DNA from: Bacteroidota bacterium
GTDB taxonomy: Bacteria; Bacteroidota; Bacteroidia; B-17B0; Aurantibacillaceae
Assembly (NCBI GenBank): GCA_030684395.1
Contig: JAUXTT010000008.1
Location: forward strand, 1-64,000
DNA length: 64,000 nt
Direction: 5' to 3'
Position numbers and translations under genes: made by a program. The notes beneath the pieces were generated by a model. The model saw only the letters and a list, made by a program, of their open reading frames with translations. It was not told where the DNA came from and did not search any database. How positions within the stretch are numbered: position 1 is the first letter of the stretch; every line of letters starts with the position of its first letter. Positions 26,783 to 35,228 of this stretch are shown piece by piece.

Positions 26783-27340
26783 TTATCCTCTTACAGTTTT
26801 CAGTGCGCTGCTCCATGCGATCACTTCATCCAGCATAGTGTTTACTTCCTTCTCATGCCTGAGATCGGGTTTAAATTCGCTGTAGTTTACAAAATCAGTT
26901 GCCAGCGAAAGCATTACCTGTGAACGCACATCAGCTATCATCAGTTCGCCCATCACTAAGCGTAAATGCTCCACTGCCCTTGCTCCTCCTGCACTTCCGT
27001 AGCTTATAAAACCAGCTACCTTATTATTCCATTCTTTAAATAAAAAGTCAATGGCATTTTTCAGTGCTCCGGATATACTGTGATTATACTCAGGCGTTAC
27101 AAAAATATAAGCATCAAATGAATCGATCTTTGCAGCCCATTTTTTAGTATGTTCTTTTGAATATTTCCCTTGAGATGCCGGTACGGGTTCATCTAAAAGC
27201 GGAAGGTCATAATCTCTTATGTCTATCAGTTCAAATTTTGCATCGCTACGTTTGTGGGCAATTTCAAATGCCCATTTAGCAACCGCTTCACCATTACGGT
27301 TAGGGCGGGTACTACCCAATATAATTGCTATGTTATTCAT
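26783..27340 (-). CDS. NADPH-dependent FMN reductase family protein
   Basis: 185 aa flavodoxin-fold quinone/azo-type reductase. The FMN phosphate loop is LGSTRPNRNGEAVAKW at the N-terminus, then LLDEPVPASQGKY and the flavin-ring contact VTPEYNHSISGALKNAIDF, with SYGSAGGARAVEHLR later. I chose the ATG at 27340 (MNNIAIILGSTR) because the frame's first 15 residues upstream lack family similarity. It lies 22 nt from the methyltransferase gene on the same strand, so they may be co-transcribed. The electron acceptor is unknown. Confidence 0.85.
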   Translation of the reverse strand: MNNIAIILGSTRPNRNGEAVAKWAFEIAHKRSDAKFELIDIRDYDLPLLDEPVPASQGKYSKEHTKKWAAKIDSFDAYIFVTPEYNHSISGALKNAIDFLFKEWNNKVAGFISYGSAGGARAVEHLRLVMGELMIADVRSQVMLSLATDFVNYSEFKPDLRHEKEVNTMLDEVIAWSSALKTVRG

Positions 27341-27385
27341 ACTTGCTGATCTTAGTTTATTTTCAATTCCTTTTAAAAAAGTCAT

Positions 27386-27743
27386 CTCCGCTTCTTAATT
27401 AGATTTGTTTACATTACAAAGGTCTACCAAGTGAGCTGAAAATGTGTTATACAAGGTTTGTAAAATGTTATATCATTCACATATTTTTAAGTGTAGAGCA
27501 TTGAGAACAAAAACAATATATGAACAGGCACTTTATAAATGGTCAATTCTGTTCGGTAAAAAAAGTAAATTCTTATTTCCTCCAACAAAAAATCCCACAC
27601 ACTTCCGTGCATGGGATCATTTTATTCTTCAACGTAAAAGCGGCCTACTTCTTGTGTTTATTGTTAAGTCTCTCTTATTCTCTCACCGTGTCTTCTCGAT
27701 ACAACCTCCTTACGTCGGTTACTCGAACTGACACTGGTTTCGT
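27386..27743. repeat. intergenic region with terminator and GTCGAG-family relic
   Basis: No gene is supported here; two overlapping open frames show no protein-like composition. The left part is A/T-rich without visible signals. 27592-27617 is the ettA terminator. 27687-27735 (TTCTCGATAC..CTTACGTCGG..ACTCGAACTGACA) is a diverged member of the GTCGAG hairpin family. Confidence 0.5.
27592..27617 (-). terminator. terminator downstream of ettA
   Basis: Perfect ATCCCA/TGGGAT stem with a GC-containing loop, followed by six T on the minus strand. It lies about 130 nt after the ettA stop. Confidence 0.6.
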
Positions 27744-29432
27744 TTATACCGCCAACTTCTTATAACGCAACCTCTTCGGCTCAACATTACCTAAACGTTT
27801 CTTTCTGTTCTCTTCATATTCACTGTATCCACCTTCGAACCAGTATACAGATGAATCACCTTCAAATGCGAGGATGTGTGTACACACGCGATCCAGGAAC
27901 CATCTGTCGTGACTAATGATTACCGCGCAACCTGCAAAGTTTTCCAAACCTTCTTCCAATGCACGAAGTGTGTTTACATCTAAGTCGTTGGTAGGCTCAT
28001 CCAATAACAATACGTTACCTTCTTCTTTTAATGCCATTGCCAAATGCAAACGGTTACGCTCACCACCTGATAACACACTTACTTTTTTACCCTGATCGCT
28101 TCCACTGAAGTTGAAACGTGAAATGTAAGCACGGGAATTCATGTTACGTCCGCCCAATAGTAAGTTATCCAAACCACCAGAGATCACATCGTAAACAGTT
28201 TTTGCAGGGTCAAGTTCTTTGTGATTTTGATCCACATAAGCGATCTTCACTGTAGGTCCTACTTTAAAATCTCCTCCGTTTGGTGTTTGCTCACCCATAA
28301 TCATACGGAACAAAGTTGTTTTACCGGCACCGTTTGGCCCGATGATACCAACAATTCCTGCAGGTGGCAATTTAAAATTCAACCCTTCATATAATAAACG
28401 GTCACCAAATCCTTTTGATACATCAATTGCTTCAATAACTTCATTACCCAAACGAGGTCCGTTCGGAATGTAGATCTCCAGGTTCTCTTCTTTGTCTTTG
28501 CTGTCTTCGCCCAACATTTTTTCGTAGTTGTTCAAACGTGCTTTTTGTTTCACACCACGTCCTTTAACTCCTTGACGAACCCAATCCAACTCACGTGCTA
28601 AAATTTTCTGACGTTTGCTTTCTGTTTTCTCTTCTTGTTTCAAACGTTGTCCTTTTTGCTCCAACCAACTGCTGTAGTTGCCTTTCCATGGAATACCTTC
28701 TCCACGGTCAAGCTCTAAAATCCATCCTGCGATGTTGTCAAGGAAATATCTATCGTGAGTTACAGCTATAACTGTTCCTTTGTAATGTTGTAAATGTTGT
28801 TCTAACCAATCAACACTTTCCGCGTCCAGGTGATTGGTAGGCTCATCTAATAATAAAATATCCGGTTCCAATAAAAGTAAACGGCATAATGCAACACGAC
28901 GGCGCTCACCTCCTGATAATACACTGATCTTAGCATCACTCTCAGGACAACGTAATGCATCCATTGCTCTTTCTAAACGGTTATCCAGATTCCAAAGATC
29001 ATGAAGATCGATCAGCTCCTGCAATTGCGCCTGGCGATTGATCAGCTTATCCATTTTATCCGGGTCATTCAATATCTCTTCATCCATGAACTTATTGTTC
29101 ACTTCTTCGTATTCGTTCAGGATGTCCATGTGTTTTTGTGCACCTTCACGAACAACTTCAATAACTGTTTTTGTTTCATCCAGTTTTGGTTCCTGCTCCA
29201 ATAAACCAATTGAATAACCGGGAGATTGATGAATTTCTCCGATATAATCTTTATCAATACCCGCCATAATGCGTAGTAAAGTAGATTTACCAGATCCGTT
29301 AAGACCGAGAACACCGATCTTTGCACCATAATAGAATGATATGTAAATATCTTTTAATACCTGTTTTTGTGGTGGATGTATTTTAGATACATTCACCATA
29401 CTGAAAATGATTTGTCTTCCTACTTCTGACAT
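27744..29432 (-). CDS. ettA: energy-dependent translational throttle protein EttA (ABC-F)
   Basis: 562 aa ABC-F ATPase that binds the ribosomal E site and tunes elongation to the ATP/ADP ratio. Two nucleotide-binding domains: Walker A GLNGSGKST (about 43-51) and GPNGAGKTT (about 365), signatures LSGGERRR and LSGGERNR, Walker B LLLDEPTNHLD and LLLDEPTNDLD. The acidic arm insert and the QKGQRLKQEEKTESK linker are present. Length and N-terminus (IIFSMVNVSKIHPPQKQVLKD) fit EttA rather than antibiotic-resistance ABC-F types. Confidence 0.92.
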   Translation of the reverse strand: MSEVGRQIIFSMVNVSKIHPPQKQVLKDIYISFYYGAKIGVLGLNGSGKSTLLRIMAGIDKDYIGEIHQSPGYSIGLLEQEPKLDETKTVIEVVREGAQKHMDILNEYEEVNNKFMDEEILNDPDKMDKLINRQAQLQELIDLHDLWNLDNRLERAMDALRCPESDAKISVLSGGERRRVALCRLLLLEPDILLLDEPTNHLDAESVDWLEQHLQHYKGTVIAVTHDRYFLDNIAGWILELDRGEGIPWKGNYSSWLEQKGQRLKQEEKTESKRQKILARELDWVRQGVKGRGVKQKARLNNYEKMLGEDSKDKEENLEIYIPNGPRLGNEVIEAIDVSKGFGDRLLYEGLNFKLPPAGIVGIIGPNGAGKTTLFRMIMGEQTPNGGDFKVGPTVKIAYVDQNHKELDPAKTVYDVISGGLDNLLLGGRNMNSRAYISRFNFSGSDQGKKVSVLSGGERNRLHLAMALKEEGNVLLLDEPTNDLDVNTLRALEEGLENFAGCAVIISHDRWFLDRVCTHILAFEGDSSVYWFEGGYSEYEENRKKRLGNVEPKRLRYKKLAV

Positions 29433-29471
29433 GATTAAGAAATTTAGGTGGCAAATATAGGGGTTTTACGT

Positions 29472-29680
29472 CAATTTTAACCACAAAGGACACAAAGAAA
29501 GGCGCAAAGAGCACAAAGTTTTCACCAAGGTTTCAAAGAAAAAATTGAACCATATAAGGCATGTAAGGACATTTAAGGGTGCTATTCTTATATGAACTTA
29601 TATACCTTATATCGTTAGTTAAAAACTCCACGAATCTCTGTGTTTATCTTAACACTCTGTGTTGAAAAAGTCGTATTTTA
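29472..29680 (+). repeat. CACAAAG/CACAGAG composite repeat, copy 1
   Basis: It begins TTAACCACAAAGG and continues with several CACAAAG/GCAAAG units (29478-29530). Then comes GAACCATATAAGGCATGTAAG (29547-29568), and it ends with AATCTCTGTG..CTCTGTGTTGAAAAAG. The copy at 53590-53745 has the same order of parts in reverse orientation. The right end abuts the radical SAM gene promoter. Confidence 0.7.
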
Positions 29681-29681
29681 G
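29674..29681 (+). promoter_or_regulatory. -7-like box (TATTTTAG) 5 nt before the radical SAM gene ATG
   Basis: One mismatch to TAnnTTTG. It lies immediately after the end of the composite repeat. Confidence 0.3.
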
Positions 29682-29686
29682 AGCCA

Positions 29687-31189
29687 ATGAATAAGGTCCT
29701 TCTTTTTAATCCACGTAGCGCCAATAACAAGTTTCGAATCCCGAATTCGATCTTACAGGTGGCGGCTTCTATAGATGGGTTGTTTGAATGGATCATTGTG
29801 GATGGGAACAGGGAAACGGATCCTTATGAAAAGATAGAAACTTATCTGAAACAGGCTGATGTAAAATATGTAGGCTTTACGGTAATGCCGGGCCCACAGT
29901 TAAAACAAGCTATTCCTTTTGCAAAAAAAATTAAAGAAGATTTTCCAAACATTCAGCAGATTTGGGGCGGCTACTTTGCTTCCAATCAGTACAAAGCAGT
30001 GTTGGAATCGGGTTATGTTGATTATGTGATCAATGGTCCGGGCGATACTGCTTTTCCTGCTCTATTGAAGGCACTGGAAGAAAATTCTCCTATTGAAGGA
30101 ATTTCAAATTTGATCTTTAAGAAAGACGGAAAGATCTTTAAAACAAAAAAGGCTGACCTCCCCGATCTGAATAAGACTCCTGCCCTGCCCTATTTGAAAT
30201 TAGATAATTTTTATTCTTTAGATAAATACCTTGGCAATACTTATTTGGGAACAAGAACATTAGCTTATCACTCTAGTTTTGGATGCCCATTCACTTGTTC
30301 CTTTTGTGCAGTAGTCCCTATTTACGAAGCACGTTGGAAAGGTAAGTCTGCCGTGTTGATGTATGAAGATGTAATGAAGATCAAAGAAAGATGGGGCGCA
30401 AATGCAATTGAGTTTCACGATAATAATTTCTTTGTTTCCGAAAAAAGAACGGTTGAGTTTGCTCAGTTGATAAAAAAAGAAAACATGAAATGGTGGGGAG
30501 AAGCACGAATCGACACCATGCATAAATACAAGGATGAATCGCTGCAACTGATTGCTGATGCAGGTTGCAAGATGATCTTCTTTGGAGCTGAAACGGGCAA
30601 CGATGATGTGTTAAAGAAAATGGATAAAGGCGGAACACAAACCGGAAAACAGATATTAGAGTTCGCTGCACGTTTAAAAAAATTCAACATTGTTCCCGAG
30701 TATTCTTTTGTATTGGGAACACCTGCCGATTCGCCAGAACTGGTGATGAAACAAATTGATGAGGACATTGAATTCATTAAAAAAGTAAAAGAAGTAAATC
30801 CGGATACTGAGATCATCATTTATGTGTACAGCCCGGTGCCAACGGAAGGTTCGGAGATGTATGATAAGGTATTGGCAAGTGGATTTAAATTTCCGGTTGA
30901 CCTCGATGACTGGTTAAAAGGGGAATGGGAAAATTTTGATCTTCGTAAAAACCCTTTAACTCCATGGCTTACCGCTGAGATCGTAAACAAGATCAAAAAT
31001 TTCGAAACGGTTTTAAATGCCTACTACCCCACTGTTTCAGATATTCGCATGAAGCCTATTCAACGAAAAGTAATTCGAACACTTTCTAAATTCCGTTATA
31101 AAAATAACTGGTATGCTTTTCCATACGAATTAAAAGCATTGCAGAAATACTGGATCCGTTACCGCCAACCTGAGGTGCAGGGATTCTGA
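29687..31189 (+). CDS. B12-binding domain radical SAM protein
   Basis: 500 aa. An N-terminal cobalamin-binding-like Rossmann domain (about 1-140) shows VGFTVMPGPQLKQAIPFAKK and QIWGGYFASNQY. The radical SAM core carries the cluster motif CPFTCSFC (Cys200, Cys204, Cys207) and FGAETGNDDVLKKMDKG. Cobalamin-dependent radical SAM enzymes usually methylate unactivated carbons or rearrange skeletons. The DxHxxG-type cobalamin motif is not evident, so B12 use is uncertain. No pathway partners are adjacent. Confidence 0.85.
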   Translation: MNKVLLFNPRSANNKFRIPNSILQVAASIDGLFEWIIVDGNRETDPYEKIETYLKQADVKYVGFTVMPGPQLKQAIPFAKKIKEDFPNIQQIWGGYFASNQYKAVLESGYVDYVINGPGDTAFPALLKALEENSPIEGISNLIFKKDGKIFKTKKADLPDLNKTPALPYLKLDNFYSLDKYLGNTYLGTRTLAYHSSFGCPFTCSFCAVVPIYEARWKGKSAVLMYEDVMKIKERWGANAIEFHDNNFFVSEKRTVEFAQLIKKENMKWWGEARIDTMHKYKDESLQLIADAGCKMIFFGAETGNDDVLKKMDKGGTQTGKQILEFAARLKKFNIVPEYSFVLGTPADSPELVMKQIDEDIEFIKKVKEVNPDTEIIIYVYSPVPTEGSEMYDKVLASGFKFPVDLDDWLKGEWENFDLRKNPLTPWLTAEIVNKIKNFETVLNAYYPTVSDIRMKPIQRKVIRTLSKFRYKNNWYAFPYELKALQKYWIRYRQPEVQGF

Positions 31190-31223
31190 TTTCGCTCAGT
31201 CACCTTATCATCCTTAGAATAGA

Positions 31224-31284
31224 ATATGCCAGGTAGTTGAGCCCCGCCTGAACGGAACGAGCAGGTAGCCGGAACCACTGGAAT
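31224..31284. repeat. nested hairpin repeat
   Basis: An outer hairpin GGTAGTTGAG..GGAACCACT (31232-31279), of the same family as 14751-14826, carries an inner CCTG..CAGG element (31247-31265) in its loop. One palindromic element is thus inserted in another. This spacer (31190-31384) is otherwise A/T-rich. Confidence 0.55.
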
Positions 31285-31384
31285 CAAAAAAAAAATTAAG
31301 CAAGTAATTTGGTTTTATTTCTTTCATTTTATTTATATATTTATAGTTCAATAAATTCAATTGAATATTTTAAAACACAAAATC

Positions 31385-32074
31385 ATGAAAAAACTTTCCA
31401 CCCTATGTTTGTTATTACTTATGTCGTTTACAGTAAGTGCGCAAAAATTTAGTGTTGGTGATAAAGCTTGGGCATTTGAAAACGATGACGCTCTATGGTA
31501 TCGTGTAACAATTGTGTCTGTTGTGGATGCTGTAAAATATAAAATTCACTGGGAAGGTTTTTCTGATCAGTACGATGAAGCAATGCACGTTGAAAATATC
31601 TGGAAAGAAGGTATGCCATTTCTGGTAAGCGATAAAATACAGGGAATGGAAACCGATGGAAAATGGTACAATATAAAAGTTTTGAAAAGAGATCTTGACA
31701 ATAAAAAGTACTTTATTAATTGGGGAGGTTTTGATGCAAAATATAACAGATGGATAAGTTATGATTCTTTGCGTCTTCCAACCAAGGAAAACAACATTGA
31801 AGAAGGGAAATTCAGCTATAAGGTAGATTACTCCTCTTCAGGTGGGCAAACTGTTACTATAAAGAACAAGTGTGCAGGCAAAGCCTATTTTTATATTCCA
31901 CCTGAAACAGGAAGCGGTACATTTAAGCATGAAGGTTTAAATGCAAACGGTTCCAAAGCAATTCCATTAGGTAAAGGAGCAGAAGTTTGGCTTAGTAACG
32001 AAAAAGGTGACAAAGTATCTTTGCTATTTAAAGTGGGAAGCTCAAGTGGTTCTGAAGTAATAATTTGCCAGTAA
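31385..32074 (+). CDS. secreted protein with two Tudor/chromo-barrel-like modules
   Basis: 229 aa from the ATG at 31385. A signal peptide (KKLSTLCLLLLMSFTVSAQ, cleaved after Ala-Gln) is followed by two SH3-like barrel repeats. The first is at about 23-73 (VGDKAWAFENDDALWYRVTIV, IHWEGFSDQYDEAM) and the second at about 79-130 (VSDKIQGMETDGKWYNIKVL, INWGGFDAKYNRWIS). Both show the W-x-G-F..W/Y pattern of Tudor-knot/chromo barrels. The C-terminal 95 residues form another beta-rich domain (TVTIKNKCAGKAYFYIP). Such modules are mostly nuclear in eukaryotes; here the protein is exported, so a new ligand is likely. Confidence 0.8.
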   Translation: MKKLSTLCLLLLMSFTVSAQKFSVGDKAWAFENDDALWYRVTIVSVVDAVKYKIHWEGFSDQYDEAMHVENIWKEGMPFLVSDKIQGMETDGKWYNIKVLKRDLDNKKYFINWGGFDAKYNRWISYDSLRLPTKENNIEEGKFSYKVDYSSSGGQTVTIKNKCAGKAYFYIPPETGSGTFKHEGLNANGSKAIPLGKGAEVWLSNEKGDKVSLLFKVGSSSGSEVIICQ

Positions 32075-32141
32075 TTCATTTTAGCTTTCGATGGCATTTT
32101 TATTCGCACCTGAGTTCAACTAGCTGTCATAGCAAGCGATT

Positions 32142-32267
32142 ATGAGTATAGCAGAAAAAAGATCTAAGAATATGATTGAGTGTAGCAAAGAGTATTGCTT
32201 GTTTATTATCTATCTTTTATTTGTAGGCATGAAAAACCGGAAACAGTTAATTCAGCTAATTAAGTGA
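32142..32267 (+). CDS. possible small ORF overlapping the methyltransferase start
   Basis: 41 codons from an ATG at 32142 to a TGA at 32265-32267. The stop overlaps the GTG start of the next gene as GTGA, which looks like translational coupling. The peptide has a short hydrophobic core (EYCLFIIYLLFVG) flanked by basic residues (MKNRKQLIQLIK). No similarity is recognised. It could be a leader peptide or chance. Confidence 0.25.
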   Translation: MSIAEKRSKNMIECSKEYCLFIIYLLFVGMKNRKQLIQLIK

Positions 32268-32929
32268 GTCTGTTTCGAAAAAAAATACTTGAGACTTTCG
32301 TAAAGCCCGTACTTACAGTCTATTTAAAAAAAGACCGTTATCACACTTACAAAGGCATCAAGGTTCTTATTAAGACAGGAGTGTTTCATCCTGCATTTTT
32401 TTACAGCACCAAATTTATTTTACGATCAGTTGAACAGATTGATTTCAAAAACAAAACAGTTTTGGAACTTGGCGCAGGAAGTGGACTAATTAGTTTACAT
32501 CTTGTAAAACGAAATGCAATTGTTACAGCAATTGATATTAATCCTTCTTCCATTGATAGTATTAAAGAAAGTGCAAAACTGAATTCCTTGAAAGTAAACA
32601 CTTACGTCTCCGATCTTTTTTCTCAAGTTCCTTCACAAACATTTGATTTCATCATAATCAATCCTCCTTATTATCGTGGTGAGGCTACAAGCATTGAACA
32701 GCAAGCCTGGTATGCCGGGAAAGATCTGGAATATTTTGAGAAATTATTTTCTGAACTTGGAAATTACATGATTAGGGAATCAATGGTATTTATGAGTTTA
32801 TCGGAAGATTGCGAACTGGATAAGATCAAAGAGATAGCGCATAAACACGATTTTTTATTTCTGCTATTTAAACAAGAAAAAATTAAAGGGGAGAAAAATT
32901 ATTTGTTAGAGATAAAAAACAGATCATAA
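32264..32929 (+). CDS. class I SAM-dependent methyltransferase (NPPY type)
   Basis: 221 aa. The SAM-binding motif I is VLELGAGSGLISLHL at about residues 65-80, the acidic motif is AIDINPSSID, and the catalytic NPPYYRGE is typical of N- or guanine/adenine and glutamine methyltransferases (HemK/RsmC-like). The start is GTG at 32264; there is no nearby ATG. The N-terminal 50 residues (YHTYKGIKVLIKTGVFHPAFF) are conserved-looking and may bind substrate. The substrate is unknown. Confidence 0.78.
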   Translation: MSLFRKKILETFVKPVLTVYLKKDRYHTYKGIKVLIKTGVFHPAFFYSTKFILRSVEQIDFKNKTVLELGAGSGLISLHLVKRNAIVTAIDINPSSIDSIKESAKLNSLKVNTYVSDLFSQVPSQTFDFIIINPPYYRGEATSIEQQAWYAGKDLEYFEKLFSELGNYMIRESMVFMSLSEDCELDKIKEIAHKHDFLFLLFKQEKIKGEKNYLLEIKNRS

Positions 32930-32935
32930 ACAAAA

Positions 32936-32962
32936 ATCCCGACTACCATGGGTAATCGGGAT
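32936..32962 (-). terminator. bidirectional terminator between methyltransferase and OMP genes
   Basis: Perfect ATCCCGA/TCGGGAT stem with a 13-nt loop. On the minus strand five T follow, so it best ends the outer-membrane-protein transcript. Confidence 0.65.
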
Positions 32963-33007
32963 TAATTAAAAAAATGGCAATTTATTCTAATAGAATAGTA
33001 TTATTTA

Positions 33008-33652
33008 TTAAAATTTAAAAGATACACCACCGTTCACTATTCCACCTTGACCAAAACCTAAGGCTAAATTTGCGCCAATATTCTCTGTAAAGAAATAACG
33101 CATTCCAACTCCAATTCTGCTTGCAACCGGAATTAAACCTTTAACGCTTTCAGTTTTATAATCTGGGTCTGTAGAACTAAATGTATACGATCTGTTTCCG
33201 TAACCTGCTCCAAATACTCCATATGCATCCACTTTATCATTGTTTATAAAGTGATAATTAAGGGTAGCCATTACACCAATTTTCTGGGTTTTAAAGGTAT
33301 AATCATATGTTTTTGTATCATAAAGACCTGTTGTGGAATTATAAACCTCTTGCTTATCCTTAAATGTAAGAGTAGTGCTGTTATATCCAATATCCACACC
33401 TACACCAAATTTGTCTTTTACCATATACTCACCTCTTAGTCCTAATGGGCCCAGGCCTGCGATTTTCACATCTTCGGTAGTACCCGAGTTAGCATAAGCC
33501 GCTTTAAAAACTGAAGTGTATAAATTCGGAAAACCGTAATACACATCTACAAGAATTTTTCCTTCTTCAACTGCCTGCGCATTAGAATTGGAAGGGATTA
33601 AAGCAACTAAAGCGATCACTAAAGCTGCTCCATTTTTGATTTTTTTAAACAT
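33008..33652 (-). CDS. outer membrane beta-barrel protein
   Basis: 214 aa. A signal peptide (NGAALVIALVALIPSNSNAQA) is followed by alternating amphipathic beta-strands: ILVDVYYGFPNLYTSVFKAA, LGLRGEYMVKDKFGVGVDIGYN, KIGVMATLNYHFI, YGVFGAGYGNRSYTF. The last strand GGIVNGGVSFKF ends in Phe, as expected for barrel assembly. Eight strands are likely (OmpW/OmpX-like). Function unknown. Confidence 0.82.
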   Translation of the reverse strand: MFKKIKNGAALVIALVALIPSNSNAQAVEEGKILVDVYYGFPNLYTSVFKAAYANSGTTEDVKIAGLGPLGLRGEYMVKDKFGVGVDIGYNSTTLTFKDKQEVYNSTTGLYDTKTYDYTFKTQKIGVMATLNYHFINNDKVDAYGVFGAGYGNRSYTFSSTDPDYKTESVKGLIPVASRIGVGMRYFFTENIGANLALGFGQGGIVNGGVSFKF

Positions 33653-33794
33653 AATTTTTTGATTTTAGTTTTTTGTTGGCACAAAAGTACTCTTTTAATT
33701 AAGAAATTAACCAAGTAACAGGGCTATTCGTTATAGCAGGTGTTAATTCTGTTGAATGGTTATAATTACCACCCTAAATGGAATCAGCAACCAA

Positions 33795-35003
33795 TTAAAG
33801 CATCATAAACTCATTGCCGGGAACAAGCTTTATCGTTTTTCTATCTACTGTCAGAATATCTTTTTGATTCTTTGTTATAATAAAGCCTTGTTTCAACTTA
33901 AAAAAATCCATTGCTTCCATCAAGCCTTTTATTTCTCGGTCTTTGTTTTCTCTGTGAACTTCTTCGCAAACCTGTATTACCATTTTGCATTTATCTTTTT
34001 CAAAAACCACAAAATCACATTCAGAGTTCTCACGGAAATAATACAAAGATGAATAGGTTTGACGCAAATGAAGATAGATGGTGTTTTCCAGTAGCCTGCC
34101 TTTATCCTTACTGAAACTTAGTGAATTGGCATTTACCAATCCATTATCTATAGCATACACCTTTCTTGGATTCACCGCTGTGTTTTTAGCAGACCAACTA
34201 AATCTTGGTAAAAAAAACAAAAGGTAACAATCTTCCAGCCAGGATAAATAATCGGAAACCGTATTGGCAGAACCCACACCAAAAGCCTTTTTCAGACTGT
34301 TGAAAGAACATTCTTTTCCTATGTTTGAGATCAAGAAAAGGGTTATGTCCATTAGAGTCTTGGTGTTTTTTATTCCGTATCTCACAGCTATATCCCGCAA
34401 AACTATATCCTTTACCAATGTTTGCAGTACTTCTTGGTTTTCGCCGTCTATAAATTCGGGGAAACCACCGTTTTGTACATATCTTTCAAAAGCACTTGGT
34501 TTGTTAGTCAGTTTTTTGTGTTTTAAAAATTCCTTATAAGAAAACGGAAACAACTCATGGCGTATATGTCTTCCGGTAAGTCTTGTTCCCAATTCTTTAC
34601 TCAACAAAGAAGCATTTGATCCTGTTATAAACACCTTCTCTCCCCTGTCGTGCAACTGCCTCACAAATATTTCCCAGGCCGGTATATTCTGGATCTCATC
34701 AAAAAACCATGCCTTTTTACCTTTTCCTATCACTTCGTCCAGCTTTTGGAAATCGTTTACTTCAAAGCCATACACACGTGGATCTTCAAAATTAAAATAG
34801 GCAACCGAAGCTCCATACTTCTTCATGATCAGTTTCATCAGCGTGCTTTTACCACACCGGCGAACACCGGATATTACTTCCACGTGGCTTCCGGAGAACA
34901 ATTTGGTTTTATCCAGATAAACCCTTGAGGTAAAAACGTGCTTTTGTTGAAGCATGGTTTGCTGTAACAAATAAGCCAAGTGTATTTCCGACTTTAATAT
35001 CAT
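33795..35003 (-). CDS. AAA family ATPase with C-terminal DUF4143
   Basis: 402 aa. The P-loop is VISGVRRCGKST, Walker B AWFFDEIQNIPAWE, and sensor residues ITGSNASLLSKELGTRLTGRH. The C-terminal part (about 190-400) is a DUF4143-type nuclease-like domain with SECDFVVFEKD and CKMVIQVCEE. I start at the ATG at 35003 because a TATATTTG box lies at 35008-35015. These ATPases are frequent accessory genes in Bacteroidota, with no settled function. No partner toxin or transposon gene is adjacent. Confidence 0.85.
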   Translation of the reverse strand: MILKSEIHLAYLLQQTMLQQKHVFTSRVYLDKTKLFSGSHVEVISGVRRCGKSTLMKLIMKKYGASVAYFNFEDPRVYGFEVNDFQKLDEVIGKGKKAWFFDEIQNIPAWEIFVRQLHDRGEKVFITGSNASLLSKELGTRLTGRHIRHELFPFSYKEFLKHKKLTNKPSAFERYVQNGGFPEFIDGENQEVLQTLVKDIVLRDIAVRYGIKNTKTLMDITLFLISNIGKECSFNSLKKAFGVGSANTVSDYLSWLEDCYLLFFLPRFSWSAKNTAVNPRKVYAIDNGLVNANSLSFSKDKGRLLENTIYLHLRQTYSSLYYFRENSECDFVVFEKDKCKMVIQVCEEVHRENKDREIKGLMEAMDFFKLKQGFIITKNQKDILTVDRKTIKLVPGNEFMML

Positions 35004-35007
35004 ATTA

Positions 35008-35015
35008 CAAATATA
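35008..35015 (-). promoter_or_regulatory. -7 box (TATATTTG) of the DUF4143 ATPase
   Basis: Exact match 4 nt before the ATG at 35003. A TTTTTG 15 nt further upstream is a possible -33 element. Confidence 0.45.
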
Positions 35016-35094
35016 CAAAAGTTTATGTTACAAAAATACAAATGTTTATTTTTACAGGATAAACTAATATATTTTAACAGGATAAAGTATTGAG

Positions 35095-35225
35095 ATCACA
35101 TCCTTTAACACAGAGAACACAAAGCAAATACCTGCCCGTCCGGCAGGCTGGGAGTTACGCAGAGTTTTCTCTATGTATTCTTTATAAAACTAAACTCAAT
35201 GATTTTTGTGTTGAAAAAGAAATTT
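35095..35225. repeat. partial CACAGAG composite repeat with CCTGCC palindrome
   Basis: AACACAGAGAACACAAAG, then the palindrome CCTGCCcgtccGGCAGG (35131-35147), then GTTACGCAGAGTTT and GTGTTGAAAAAG at the right end. The palindrome interrupts the CACAGAG repeat, as it does in copies at 46045 and 53615. Confidence 0.65.
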
Positions 35226-35228
35226 TAT

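Noticed and set aside
27444-27765. two overlapping open frames in the ettA downstream spacer
   Set aside because: They cover a terminator and a repeat relic and show no conserved motifs or start signals.
33795-35003. DUF4143 ATPase as part of a mobile element
   Set aside because: No transposase, terminal repeats or target duplication were found around it.
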